From: Macrobrachium rosenbergii
Taxonomy: Eukaryota; Arthropoda; Malacostraca; Decapoda; Palaemonidae
Length of the DNA stretch: 64,000 nt
NCBI RefSeq assembly: GCF_040412425.1
Contig: NC_089755.1
Location: forward strand, 52,501,298 to 52,565,297
Direction of reading: 5' to 3'
In this document: positions 12,474 through 25,400 of the stretch, piece by piece
Layout of the letters: every line of letters begins with the position of its first letter
Numbering within the stretch: the first letter of the stretch is position 1
Translations under genes and position numbers: made by a program
Notes under the pieces: generated by a model
Database searches by the model: none
Told to the model about the DNA's origin: nothing
What the model saw: the letters and a program-made list of their open reading frames with translations, nothing else

Positions 12474-14583
12474 AACTATCTATCTACTGCTCTCAGGCTC
12501 ATAAAGGTGCCTTCATAAATCTGCTTACATATATGTATTAACACATGAACCGAGGAATGCTTTGCGCATGCGTCCCTACAGCCCGTAGGCAACGTAGTCA
12601 ATTACTCTGACAGCGTAAGTTCTCCACGTCGTCCAACGAACTTATGCGAACTAGAGGAAACTTTTTTCATAATGCTCTTAAGAACACAATCTGGGAGAGA
12701 TCATAAGGCGTAGCGCTCTGTTCAATCGTTCGTACTTCAAGACTATTTTCTGTGACAATCGAAATCTACGGAACAGGTAGATACGTGAGGTTTTGGCGAC
12801 CGAATCTGTCTCGTTCCGGAAAGTATCTAGAGGTGATATGTAGTAAAAGTGAATCGCGGAAAGCTGGAATATGCGGCTGAAATAGGTAATGGCCGCTGAA
12901 GACAGTGCTGTGCGGGCAATGTACAGTTTTCCGTCATCTTTCAGAACCTCAACATATTTTTCCCTCTTTGGTAGCAATATTCAAATCGTGCATAGTCGTG
13001 ACTGTTTGACATTGCATCAACGAACACGCGCGATTTTTCAGTTTACATCAATAGAATTGGTTGAAGGTATCGGCCTTGAGTTACTTAAATGAGACTAGAT
13101 AACTTAACTTTGACCAGATAACTATTTCTGTATACCCAGTATTATTTTGTCGCCATTTCTAACGATAATTAACTTTGAAATTAGAATAATTCCACCGGTT
13201 TTCCTCAAGTCATCATCGTCAGGACACGGCCTTCATATCCCGAGGCCATTACTCTGCCGTACTGTTTTGGAAAGCAAAAATGCCCATTATCAAACTCCTT
13301 TTGTGATCTGAATAACAAAAGTTTCATATGAATACTTATAAGAATATTTATTCATTAATAAACAACCAAAATTTGGTGGTAGAGTCATCGGTACCTTCCT
13401 TTTTACGCCACCGAACGCACCAAAACCCAGAATTTTTTCCGCTCCTTCCCCCCCACAAATACCGAATTCCACCGCCCCCCCCCTCACCACGATCCGTACC
13501 CCATCTCCATCACCCCATAAATTATCGAATTCCCCCTCCTCCCCCCCATCCCTACCCCATCTCCATCACCCCCATAAATTATCGATGATCTCCACCTAAC
13601 ACCTCTTGTTACCTAAAAGATATTTTGGAATTGTTTCCCCCACTATTTCCATTCGGTCTTGTGTGTGATTGTTGATTGTATCATTCTTGTAGCTTAAATT
13701 TCCATGCCCGTCCACCCACTGGGTCACCAGAGTGTTTCTTTTATTCTCAGGTACCTAGGCATAAATGTCAAGAAACAGGTCCACCGCCGTTCTGTCATGC
13801 CTCCTGATATCCGCGGTTACATTTTTGTAAGTATTGTTTCTCCAGGCGTCAATATCTGTCTTGATGCTGATAAACGTGGAAGTCGTATCTGTTTGTCACA
13901 AACACCCGAGTCTTTAAACGGGAAATAGATAACACAAAGATATTATATAATTCTTTGTAGAATTCCACTCCAAAGCCTCCAACGGGAAGTAGATAACACG
14001 AATATTTTCTATCATTGTGGGATTCCACTCATCGGCTTATCTGATTTCGTCATTAATACCTCCAAAGCCTCTGAGTTATTTATCCCTTCCTTTGAAGTGT
14101 TTTAGTTCACTTAATTGTGTGAGGTTAAGCAAAACACTGTTTCCACAACTGCTCATTCACATGTCTTCAAAATTTGAGGTCATATCTTATCTTAGGTTGT
14201 ACGCGACGTGAAGGACACCAGGAAATATTCAACCCAAATTTGTATTTGCACGTCGACAGGAATGACCAGTCCGGCGTAAATCTAGGAATTTAACATGATT
14301 GATTTTGATTTCTAGGTATTTAACAAAACTAATAATTTTACATAGCTTTAATTAAAGGCGCTTGATCTGACTCACAAAAACGCCTGATGAAACTTTGAAA
14401 TTATGATCCACTTTTTCATATCCTTCAGGATGATTTTGAAAATTATTCAAATGATCAGTTCTGGCATTTTTACTCATGCAGTTGCTTATAGCTTATGCCT
14501 TATGGTATCTAAGAAGTTATATCTGATTATTGGACATTCACTATCAGACAGATGCACCATTCATATTCATGCATACAGATACA
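12474..14583. other. Stretch upstream of the methyltransferase-like exons
   Basis: The 5' exons of the gene at 14747-20474 may lie here but I could not identify them. A 99-codon minus-strand frame (12678-12977) and a 74-codon plus-strand frame (13704-13928) show no domain I recognise. 13440-13580 is a C-rich tandem duplication (CACCCCATAAATTATCGA words). Confidence 0.3.
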
Positions 14584-14712
<129 letters not shown>

Positions 14713-14746
14713 ACATTTATATTCAATCTTATGTATTATTCGACAG

Positions 14747-15078
14747 ATACAACGCAACGATCCTGAAGTACGCTAAGGTCCAGTTAACTGATACGTCTCA
14801 TAAAGCAGGTAAGTACTTACATTTTCCGTTTTCTATGAATTATTATTTTGTTTCACATACGATTCGTGGTATCGGTCAGAACTACCTGTAAATTTTCACC
14901 TTTTTTTCATTGTGCAACATCAATTAATACTGGGAAACTCTGCTTTCCGATACAGTTCAAAATACTGTAATATTTTTTACAGTTTATAGTTTTGTATGTA
15001 CGCTATTATGTTGAAAAGACTGGAATTTTTGTGACAGTATTATAGCTGATATATCATCGAGACTGCTATCTGAAAATG

Positions 15079-15144
<66 letters not shown>

Positions 15145-18100
15145 AGATGGCAACTACACTCGCAAATGTCAAATACCAAGTTTGGAAAACCGTTTCCAGT
15201 TCTACAGTTTCCTGAACATTAAGGATTACCTGTGTCAGAATCTTGTAAGTATTCTATTTTCTAGACACTAGACACATTCTCTCAGGTAGACAGATGCCTT
15301 ACTTAAGTGTTACAGTCGCGACGAACGAGTCTGGAGGTTTATCTATCGTGTCCTGACAACCTGCCGGTCAAAGGTGCGTCCGATTTATTAATGGTAGGGT
15401 GCCACGACACGACAATGATACCTTCAGACTTGATGGTTGTGGCTGTAGTGTTTTCATATAATTGCTAATTGTCAAACTGAGTTTCGACTACTTATTCTAA
15501 GTATTTAACATATATACTAACTTTGAGGGTCCTTCATTTTGATATATGATAAGCAGGTTCTATATTACAGTCGAATATCTATAACCAAATTTTTAAAGTA
15601 TAATAGATTTGATGATCTGACGGCGGAGCATAATGTTTATTTTATCTTCGCTCATTACATCTTAAACAAAATCAATTGGAGTAATATTCCTTATTCAGCA
15701 CTTTTTAATAATATTTTCCTCTCTAACCGCGACCAGAGAAAATACACAAAAATATTTCTAAAAGCTGAATCAAACATTTTCTATAACGAAAACGTAAAAT
15801 CTCAACTCTCGACTTAAGAAAAACCACGTCACGTGACGTATCTCTTCATCTCTCCGAGTTCTGTCAGGCTTCGATCTCTTTCTGAATAGAAATAAAAATC
15901 TCGCCTTGGAGAGACAGTTTAGATAAGGAGAGTCAAGGTCCCTTGTTGAGTGAATGAAGGAATGTCTCAGCTAAAGTTTCTGTAGACCAAAAGTTTATAT
16001 TGGTAGTTGTTCTTGTTCTTTTGTTGGGTTGACTGATTTAAAACTCAAAAAATTACTTTACTTTTCGTTGTCTGGTTTGGATCTGTGGCAACACGGGCTC
16101 TTGCCCGCTGTGAACACCCCCCCCCCACAAAAGGAAAAAATTATGATCCATTCATCGTGAACCTTCCAAAAAAAACTGATGTTCCATTCACCGTGAACCT
16201 CCCAGAAAACTGATGCATCGGTAACTGCTAACCCCAAAAAACTGACGTTGGCTAATTGCGAACCTCAAAAAAACTGATGTTGTCTCACTGCGAACTCTCA
16301 AAAACTGATACTGTGTTGACTGTGAACCCCCCCAAAAAACTGATGTTGCCTCAACTGTGAACCCCAAAAACCTTATGTTGCGTTGACTAGTGGCTTCCAA
16401 AAAACTTAAGCTGTGTTAACTTCGAACCACCTATAAAATGATGTTGCATTAACTTCAGACCCCCAAAAAACTGATGTTGCTTTAATGGTAATCCCCAAAA
16501 ACTGATGTTGCTTTAACTGAACCCCTAAAACTGATGCTGCTTTAACGGCAATGCCTAAAAACTGATGTTGCATTAACTTCAAACCCCCAAAACTGATGGA
16601 ACCACTTCAACTTCGAACCCCTAAAAAATGATGTTGTCTTAACTTCGAACCCCTTAGAAACTGATGTTGTCTTAACTTCGAACCACCTAAAAACTGATGT
16701 GGCATTAACTTCAAACCCCCCAAAAACCAATGTTCTTTTAACTTCGAACCCCATAAAAACTGACGTTGTCTTAACTTCGAACCTCCTAAAAACTGATGTT
16801 GCATTAGCTTCAAACACCCTAAAAACTGATGGTGCATTAACTTCGAACCCCCTAAAAACTGGTGTTGCTTTAACGGCAATCCCCTAAAAAACTGATGATA
16901 CATTAACGTCAAACCCTCCAAAAATTCATGTTGCTTCATCGGCGAACCCCCTAGGCCTCATCATCCGTTGCATTCTGAATTTCTAAGACTGTACTAGAAA
17001 CCGCGAAGTGCTAAACACGCATTTAATCCCAACAGTCTTGCCTTTAACTTTTGTGAGGCTCAATACTACTCGTACAGTTGTCTAGAATCTTTCTTCCAGC
17101 TGTGACCAAGTTACGGAATGATCTGTAGTCATGAAGTTGAATCCTTCGAACTTCAGAAGTTCAAATTAGGTGCAAATGGACTTCTACTGAGCAGGTTCCT
17201 ACAAGCCACACTTAACAATTTTAGAATTTTCCTTTACTTTATTGTATCTCTTACGTAGTTTAATCTTTACTGCTCTATTTCTGCTCCCATACTGGGCTTC
17301 TTTCCTCACAGGAACCCGTGGACTTGAGACATCATCCTTTTCAAAGTAGGTTTTTAGAGAGGCTGGCAATAATAATATAGATAATGACAACAGATACTTC
17401 TTACAAGTTCTGACAACCAGACAACGTTCTAAAACTCCACTCCAACTGTATTCCTTCATTCCAGAAGTGGCTTGGTGAAGGGGATGGCCAGAAAGCCGTG
17501 TGCACTGACGCCAATTTCAAAATCACTCCCGGCGACTGCCACGTCCTGTCATTTGGCATCAACAACGAATGGTCATTCGACGACGAATTCGCACGTCGTG
17601 GGTGTAAGGTGTGACCCCCAAATTAGTTAGTTTTCCCTTTGGCTTAATTCTGCTTCCTTTGTGTTACACGTCATAGAGACGAGGTTCCCCTTAATCTTTT
17701 TTTGACACGTTTTTCCACTGGATGTATGAAAGTGACATTAACCGTTGTTTTAGCTCTGACTCATCAATAATATTATCTCTTTTTGGTTTTGTTGTGACTG
17801 GTTCTGTTCTTTCCCACTTAAGCTGAGATGTTGCTGCCCAAATAGCTAAATGAACAAAAAAACTAACAAAAAAAAAAACTATCTAGCTGGTATATGCCTA
17901 TCCCTCCTTCTGCTGGGTGACTCGTTCTATTCTATCTCATTTAAGATAAGATCTGGTCACTCCAATAAATAAACAAACAAGTAAATAAATAAATAAGTAA
18001 ATAAATAAATTAATTAATTAATAAATAAATAAATGGACGAACAAATATGAAAATATTCTTGTAGATATATCTCTACTTTTCTCGTCTGGGTATGCGCTTC

Positions 18101-19898
18101 TATTCTAACCCCTTCAAGCCGAGATCTTTCGATGCAGATCTACATATAAATAAATGCGCATTCTTGTAGGTATATGCCTTTGACCCCACGATGGACGCGG
18201 AGGACCACCAGAGGTCCCCAAATATCCAATTCTTCAAACTCGGCATCAGCAACATCCAAGGCAGTAGGAAGGTCGGCATGGGGTCGGATTTTAGATTCTC
18301 CAAGGTGAGGAAATAATAAAATCTTTGCCGATAGAATGAGCAGCTTTGTGTCCTTGACTAGCCCAGGAAATTTCATAACGAATGGTTAAGGAAAACAGAA
18401 ACAAGAATAGGTTTCTAGGGGTTTTTCAAATGAGGGTCTCAGCAGATAAGACAGGGTTGATTTAGGCATAAAGAGAGAGAAATAAAAAAAAATGCATATG
18501 GCACACGTTATAGAGAAACAAATGAATCGAAAAGGATTCTTGGTGTTATGCTGATAAAAACGTAGCCATACATGCAGGGAAATCACCCAAACATGTAACT
18601 TCAACTTGCAGTCACTGATGTACTATTTCATATTGTGAACCAATAGTTACCAGCCAAATATTTCTAACCAGGTACTAGCAAAAGAGCGTTTTTTTTAGTA
18701 CTACAGATATAAATCGTCGTCAGAATAAAAAAAAATTAAAAAGCTGTCCTGCCTTATGTCAATCAGAAGTTGGAAAACTATCCAATGTGCTTGTCAAAGA
18801 GGATAGGTTTATCCTCTAAGGTTTTGTTCACTGTAAAGGAAAAATCTTCCCTATACACATCGTGAAGGGAGAACTCTCTCCTCTAACGCATATCATGAGA
18901 TAATTATCCTGACATGCGAATGTCAGGATCCTGTCATGTGGACATCAGAACAAATAAGCTACGACGTCAAAAAATCTAACTCATAACCCCTCCATTCTGC
19001 CATTTCGCGTCCCCGTAGGGGGCTAGAGCCGTCAGTACACCTCACGCGGTGCACCGTAGGCACTACTTAAGGTTCTTTGCAGCGTCCCTTCGGTTCCTAG
19101 CTGCAACCTCTTTCATTCCTTTTACTGTACCTCAATTCATATTCTCTTTCTCCATCTTGCTATCCACCCTCTCCTGACAATTGTTTTATAGTGCAGCTGC
19201 GAGGTTTTCTCCTGTTACATCTTTCAAACCTTTCTACTCATGGGTCCCAGCGCTAGGCCTTTGGCCTAAATTCTATATACTCGTATATTCTATTCTACTC
19301 TGCCATTTCTCAACAGGTCGACAAGTACGAGAACATCCTTGCTAGCCTGAATCTGACCAACACGACCATCAACTACCTTAAACTGGACGTCGAGCTTTCG
19401 GAGCTGGAGTTCTTCCAGGATATTTTCAGGAACTCTCCCCATCTCCTAAATAACATACGGCAGATTGGAGTCGAGCTGCATCATGGGCTGATGGGTAATC
19501 AAGGACGTTTTTGTACATCGAAAAGGGGTTTTAGGGAATAGGCCTAATGCTTCAGTAGTTTGGAGTAGAAAAGGGGTTTTCGGGAATAGGCTTAATACTT
19601 CAGTAGTTTGGAGTAGAAAATGGGTTTTCGAGCATAGGCCTAATGCTTCAGGAGTTTGGAGCAGAAAGGGGTTTTCGAGAATAGGCCTAATGCTTCAGTA
19701 GTTTGGAGTAGACCTTGATTGAGAATTTTTTTTACGTATCAGTGAAGTAAGGTTAAAAAAGACGCTTAATTGCTCAGGAGATTGTAGTTGAACCTCGTCG
19801 TTATTCAGAAGATAGAGATCGAGTGCCATCATTAATACAGAGTTAACGTTGTGTTATGTATTGATACGATGTTCTTGCAGATACATATTGTTACAGTC

Positions 19899-19962
<64 letters not shown>

Positions 19963-20064
19963 GGCTTCTCTTACATCCTAATAAACACCATATTCTTTGG
20001 AAGCTTGAATTTCAATTCACTGGCCCCTGTGGGCTAGTTTCATAGGAATAGGGTTCATCTCCTA

Positions 20065-20124
<60 letters not shown>

Positions 20125-20138
20125 TATTATTATTATTA

Positions 20139-20196
<58 letters not shown>

Positions 20197-20474
20197 ACCA
20201 GCAAGCTGCTAACGTAAAACTGAGTAACTGGAATTTTACGAAAAATTACACCTTTTTTTTTTTTTAATAAGACTTACTCACTTACTCCAACCTTTCAGGC
20301 GAAGGCTTAGACAGCCTGACGACGGACAGGGATCCCATGTCCCCAGTGAGCACTTTCCAGCACTTCTGGCAATATTTCCACGAACTCAAGTGTTACGGCT
20401 TCAAGCTCATCCACTCCCACCCGAACTACCTCTGGACTGAAGCAGTGTGGGGGAGAATACTTCCTGGTCGATAG
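14747..20474 (+). CDS. METTL24-like methyltransferase-domain protein, C-terminal six exons
   Basis: Six exons join in frame: 14747-14808, 15147-15244, 17465-17608, 18170-18304, 19317-19494 and 20299-20474 (TAG). All introns are GT-AG. They encode about 263 residues; the N-terminus lies in exons I could not find. The product resembles the Methyltransf_22 family (METTL24-like proteins). Family hallmarks are visible: [19 protein letters not shown] in exon 3, GCKVYAFDP across exons 3-4, [10 protein letters not shown] in exon 4, [15 protein letters not shown] and IGVELHHG in exon 5, and a [13 protein letters not shown] end. In Rossmann methyltransferases the VYSFG and AFDP segments line the cofactor pocket, so S-adenosylmethionine binding is likely but not shown. 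Members are usually type II membrane or secreted proteins; the anchor would be in the missing 5' part. The substrate is unknown. The family call is from memory of the motifs, without a search. Confidence 0.82.
15080..15142. repeat. (CT)n serving as polypyrimidine tract
   Basis: About 32 CT repeats run directly into CCCAG, the acceptor of the exon at 15147. Confidence 0.95.
16135..16960. repeat. Minisatellite, unit about 33 bp, about 24 copies
   Basis: Imperfect copies of a unit like AAAAACTGATGTTGCATTAA plus CTTCGAACCCCC, inside the large intron between the second and third methyltransferase-like exons. Because the unit is often a multiple of 3 bp it opens frames on both strands (FLGGSKL repeats), which are artefacts. 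Confidence 0.93.
17940..18031. repeat. (AAAT)n-like low-complexity run
   Basis: Repeated AAATAAATAAAT words in a methyltransferase-like intron, between two diverged copies of a segment starting TATATGCCTATCCCTCC. Confidence 0.7.
18996..19309 (+). mobile_element. SINE-like retroposon copy 2 with target duplication
   Basis: The element (19007-19298) is flanked by the direct repeat TCTGCCATTTC at 18996-19006 and 19299-19309. Its head is GCGTCCCCGTAGGGGG and its tail an ATTCTATTCTA run. The right-hand duplication ends 7 bp before the exon at 19317, so the insertion left the splice acceptor intact. The long duplication supports target-primed retroposition. Confidence 0.88.
19515..19712. repeat. 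Minisatellite, unit about 58 bp, four copies
   Basis: Copies contain GGGGTTTTCGGGAATAGGC and TTCAGTAGTTTGGAGTAGA, just downstream of the fifth methyltransferase-like exon. Confidence 0.88.
19901..20194 (+). mobile_element. 3' part of a tRNA-derived SINE between ATA/ATT arrays
   Basis: An ATA triplet run (19901-19961), a SINE 3' end (TTCTTTGGAAGCTTGAATTT at about 19993 onward), then ATA and ATT triplet runs (20069-20194). The same 3' body occurs in the fuller SINE at 20664. The Asn-run frame here is an artefact. Confidence 0.85.
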
Positions 20475-20663
20475 ACAATTACAGTATCACGTGATCAAAG
20501 GCTCATTCAGTCTGAATGTTGCTCGATTAAGAGCTTAAATTGCAGAGATAAAGATACAATTAGCTTAGTAAAAGAAGGCGAGGATTGGTGTAAAATGCCT
20601 AATTGCAGAGATAGAAGACACAGTTAGTTTAATAAAAGGCTAGAATTAGTGTAGAATGCCTAA

Positions 20664-20910
20664 TTTAGCTGGTCCACTGGTTCGTGTCGTGGCATGCCGC
20701 TCAGATGTTGAGGGTTCGCGTCTCCCCAAGGGCGATAGAAAATCACTGGTTCTGTATCATGATCAGTTACTGCTGCAGCGTTGGGGGGTCTGCTGCGGTG
20801 GGAGGTTGAAACCAACATTCTTTGGAAGCTTGAATTTCAAGTCACTGGCCCCTTTCGTGTGCTTGTTCCATGTGAATAGGTTTTATCTACTGAAATAATA
20901 ATAATATTAA
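20664..20910 (+). mobile_element. tRNA-derived SINE
   Basis: The head has an A-box-like TGGTTCGTGTCGTGG and a B-box-like GGGTTCGCGTCTCC. The body ends in TTCTTTGGAAGCTTGAATTT and an AATAATAAT tail. It lies 190 bp downstream of the methyltransferase-like stop codon, so probably in the 3' UTR. Confidence 0.8.
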
Positions 20911-21185
20911 TAAGTTAGCCTAAGGGAAGGACTTATAAATTTCAGTACGAGAAAGATCGGAACATTCGCATTATTATATAGAGATGGAAAAATTAAAATA
21001 AAAAGTTTTCCGAATACTATCGGTGAGTTGGACGAATTTCATAAGAATAGGTATGTATCGTCACTGTGGTCTTGAAATGTATCAAGATATAAACTCTTAT
21101 TTATGTATTCATTTACATGTGCATATACAACTGTGTTCACATAGTTTTCAATTTATGTCTCCTACGGTGTATGTGAGCTTTCCTT

Positions 21186-21191
21186 AATAAA
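21186..21191 (+). promoter_or_regulatory. Candidate poly(A) signal of the methyltransferase-like gene
   Basis: First clear AATAAA 3' of the gene, about 710 bp after the stop codon. Confidence 0.4.
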
Positions 21192-21232
21192 GACCAGTAT
21201 ACTAAAATGGGTGTTGAATTACTCTTTCATTT

Positions 21233-21235
<3 letters not shown>

Positions 21236-21302
<67 letters not shown>
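21236..21302. repeat. (TA)n tail array
   Basis: TA repeat abutting TACATACATACATA and the adjacent minus-strand SINE; it is probably the expanded SINE tail. Confidence 0.93.
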
Positions 21303-21314
<12 letters not shown>

Positions 21315-21335
21315 CATACATACATACAGAAATAG

Positions 21336-21513
21336 CTAACACACAATCTCGTGGAACAGAAATAAATTTCTGACACGCACCAGGATCGAACCCAGGGGCA
21401 CCAACTGAAAGGCAAGGGGCTACTAACTGTACCACACAAGTCGTAAAAGAAGTTGGAACCTAGGTACCACTGTACCTAAGGCTTTTGCCTGGGCAGGCTT
21501 ACCGCCTAGCAAA

Positions 21514-21515
<2 letters not shown>
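21336..21515 (-). mobile_element. tRNA-derived SINE, second family
   Basis: Read on the minus strand, a head with A-box-like TGTGGTACAGTTAGTAGCC and B-box-like GGGTTCGATCCTGG leads to a body and a TATG/TA tail at 21236-21330. Its 5' side abuts a second TA array at 21518. Confidence 0.75.

Positions 21516-21517
<2 letters not shown>

Positions 21518-21609
<92 letters not shown>
21518..21609. repeat. (TA)n microsatellite
   Basis: About 46 TA dinucleotides. Confidence 0.97.
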
Positions 21610-21611
<2 letters not shown>

Positions 21612-21837
21612 TTTTCCTCTAGATTTTTGGGTTCAGAGCGCAATATTCTTCCTTTTATATAATTTTGGGACGAGGTAATTCATTGCTGGATCAACTAAAA
21701 CACAATATATTTTAAGCTGACTTGCTCTCATGTTTCTGCTAAGCCATGGGGCATCAGTTCTACTTGGCTTAAGCCTTCGCTTGTATTGGGGCTTGGGAGC
21801 ATAAGTGCATCAACACTCATGGTAGACTTCAAGGGTC

Positions 21838-21841
<4 letters not shown>

Positions 21842-21904
<63 letters not shown>
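21842..21904. repeat. (GA)n microsatellite
   Basis: About 31 GA dinucleotides. Confidence 0.97.
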
Positions 21905-21906
<2 letters not shown>

Positions 21907-22021
21907 CAGCGGACATTTCCTTTTATTTTCTAATCATGCATTTGCTAAAGAAAATTATTGCATCATTTCGTCATATTCACTTTAGGAAAATAAGTCTTAC
22001 AAAAATACATGCACTATATAT

Positions 22022-22042
22022 TTAACTTAGGGTCGCAAACTA
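22022..22042 (-). promoter_or_regulatory. Conserved 3' UTR block of gene A
   Basis: On the minus strand TTTGCGACCCTAAG precedes AAATATA. The GCGACCCT core recurs near the 3' ends of all six paralogs; here the poly(A) hexamer is a weak variant. Confidence 0.5.
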
Positions 22043-22442
22043 TGTACACTATTTTACAGAGAACATTTTCTAGCATACGGTGCTCTATTATTCTTCTGGT
22101 TCAATATGCCCATTGTCCTGAGCGTCAATAAAATAATCCGACATATTAACAAAATCCAGTTTTGCCCAGGAAAAAAAAAGATCGTACCTCAGTTGAGAAA
22201 AGACCTAGGTATCAAATTTTCACGTGCCATTTCTGAAAAAAAAAATCACCATGAAATAAAGCAGTAATATAATAACCTCTACTTCTCGACGTTCTGCAAG
22301 TTTTACATCTTTTTTTTAGTTAGGATACTTGGGGCTTGCTTGCTCTTACTTGGCTAATTTGGGGCAACCAGTTTATAAAACCGTGAGGGACATTCGCAAT
22401 GGAGGGCACAAACTGTCAAAGAAGGACCAAAGGACATGCCGG

Positions 22443-25400
22443 TTAGCAAAGAGGGACGTTATAATTGGCAAACGTGCAATAGGCTGAAGCCGAGATGGTG
22501 ATTGAGCGGTTGGTGGCAGTCGAGGTCACTGTGATAGTGGTGGTCGTACTTTGCCACAGAGTGAAGAACAGCTTCCCGTTTTCTTTATCGCCTGCGGGGT
22601 CGTGCTCGAAGTCCCCGGTGGATTTCTCCAGTCCCACGGTCCTCTCGTCATCCATCTCGGGAATGGAGACCCTCCTCCTTCTCCTCAGGCGACGTCCTGT
22701 GCAGGGAGTTGCGCTGGAAGCTGTTGGCAGAAACGTTCAGGTTTGAAAGAGACGACCACGGTGGCAAACCGCATTCTCGTTTTCCTTAATGACTTTGGCT
22801 TTGAATACCGGATTTCGGTGAAGATATAACTGAAAATTTGTACGTGGCGCTCTGTTTCTTAGTTGAATCATAAGCTATAACTGAAAAAAATAGAACGGGG
22901 CTCGCCTAATGGCTCTAACAGGAGAGGATATAGGGTATGCATATGGAGGTCCTTCAGAAAATCAACGCTTAAGGGGAATGTAAAAGGTAAAGGCTGCAGC
23001 GCTGGCAAGAAGGGTCAAACAGTGTAAAACAAAGAAAGCACAATTAATAAAAACCTAAGGTCAAACTTGCAGAAAAGAAAACTCGAAAATGCACTAAAAG
23101 TTTGTTGCTGCAGTGTATGGTAACAAGGAAAGTTACAAGGGTTACAGATGATGGTTTGAATTGAATATAGAATTTAGGCCAAAGGCTAAGCACCTAGGAC
23201 CTTTGAGGTCATTCAGCTCTGAAGCGGAAATTGACAGCAAAAGGTTTGAAAGGTGTAACAGGAGGAAAACCTCTCAGTTGCACTATGAATCAACACTGTT
23301 AGGAGAGGGTGGAAAGTAAGATGGAAGAAAGAGACTACGAAAGGAGGTACAGTAAAAGGAACGAAAGGGGTTGTAGCTGGGGGCCGATGGCACGCTGCAA
23401 AGAACCTTAAGTAATGCCTACAGTGCACTGCATGAGGTGCACTGACGACACTACTCCCCTACGGGGCAGATGATGGTGAAAATTAGATTGGTCAGTCAGT
23501 TGTTGCTGGAAGTTTTTCGTTACCTTCACCTGCGTTTTACGGTATTTTTTAATCTATATTTCTTTTTCACATTTAGGGGGTAAAAACTTGCATAACCAAA
23601 CTAAAGACTTCTTGCCACGTGATAAGGGGGTGGATATATTCAGTCTAAGGTGGCAAGAAAAACAATAAAACTACACTCCAGTCTTCTTTCCCTGCTTAGC
23701 ATCAGCTTTTCAGATAATCATATTTCTTCAGTCACATTTCTTTTGAAATTAATGTAGTAGATCTAATTATCGTCTTGCTTGCAAATCACAAGGCAAAATA
23801 TTCCCAATCAGAATAATCATGTAGTTTTGCACTGTGATCACAAAGAATTATTGCTGTTAAAAAAATTGCAAATAAAAATCCATGAGGTTAACACTCTTCC
23901 TCACAAATTATCTTACGGGAAATGAAGCTCGTAAAAGGAGAATTTTATAAGAAAAATAATTTTCTATCTGGAATAAACATTATTGCACGACTCTTGCACC
24001 GAACTTCAAAGTAACTTCCAGGTCTCAAGAGCAACTTGAGGAAGGGATGGTCATGGATTTTTTTTTTCAGAGGCCGAAGGGACTGGCATCCTAATGCCTT
24101 CACCTAGCTCAGAGGAAGAAAAGAAAAATCCTCCGTCTGCTGCAGTGACGCCCATCTGGCCCTTCTGGTAGGAACCTAAAAAAGAAAAAAAAAAATTCTT
24201 GCGCAAGGACTGGACAAGTCAAGTCGTCCAGAGTGACTCACTGATGGCGCAGAAGTAGGGGACGGTCGTCACGACGATGCTGAGGGTAGTGACCGTCGTT
24301 GTCTGGTAGGACTTCAGGAAGAATTTCCCATTAGACTTCTCATCTATGGAAAGAAGAAGAAACTTCTGGTAGAGAGTTTTTTCTCGACGCAAAGGTTGAT
24401 GTTGATCAGACATCTACCTGCAGTCGTCCTTATCACTACATTGTCAATCGATTGAAACATTGATTGTCAAGTTTCATCACTATCTTGAAATATCTTGCTA
24501 ACATACTCACACACACACACACACACAAACGCATACACTGGCACTTGTGGAAATGTGACCTTTCAACAACTTCGTTGGAGGAGATAACAAACAATACTTA
24601 CGTAGTAAAGTCTTCGGTAGTATTTGAATAAACACAAAAAATATTCTGATCTCTAGTACTGTCCTGGACTTAAGGCACTGATCATTTACTTATCAAATGA
24701 AAACCAAAAACATTCTGTGGTATTGTCTCGTGAGATTGTCATACCCGACATTCTGCCGTTTTTCGAGAAATATATTGTAATTTGGTCTCATTAAAAATTT
24801 ACAGTCAACTGCCTTTAATATCTTTATACCCATCATCTTCGCTACAGAATATTAACACATATTAACATTCGTTTCTCTAAATGCTTCTGTGTATAGTCAG
24901 GCTCCCCTGCCCCCAAAAAAAAAAAAGACAAAGACTGTTACTGTTATAAAAGTCATATGTTCCCGTTCCTACTTGTTTGTAGCACACACTCTTATAGAGA
25001 ATAAGAGTAGAGGCAATACAATAAAGACTATTATGTACTTAGACAAAAAGATCAACAAATAAATCAGAAGAGCTGCTAACCTTCAACTACAGATGATCCC
25101 TGGCCCAGTGCTGGAATTGCCAGCAAGCCAATGAGGAACGTACACAGATGCAGCTTCTGTTGGGAGAAAAACAATGAAATAAATGCGCGGGAATGAATCG
25201 AGGTTTCTCAGATTGTGGTTTAAACTTATGATCTTCACTGCTGGAATTATTGATCGTCAAGCATAATCAAGAATTTTCTTTCAGCGGCGGAGAAGGCGTT
25301 GGATCCATATTTTATGAGAGACATATTATGTAATCATTTCCTTGTTTATCTTCATGACTTCGACGACCTTTTTTTTCATTTTGACTGTTAATCTTTGCTG

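Noticed and set aside
12678..12977. 99-codon minus-strand frame as a gene
   Set aside because: No domain, no signal and no similarity to anything I recognise; too short to separate from chance in this AT-rich DNA.
15820..15840. CACGTCACGTGACGTATC as a regulatory palindrome
   Set aside because: Short E-box and CRE-like words in an intron, without a second copy or context to support a function.
16188..16939. Frames with [15 protein letters not shown] repeats, possible repeat protein
   Set aside because: They arise from a 33-bp minisatellite inside an intron; overlapping frames are open on both strands and all units are equally diverged at all codon positions.
22495..22829. Val-rich frames opposite the last exon of the paralogs (also at 28611, 33548, 45825, 49303, 60036)
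   Set aside because: They are the shadow of Thr codons (ACN read back as NGT) in the conserved exon; they lack a signal, have no supporting splice sites and vary at their ends.
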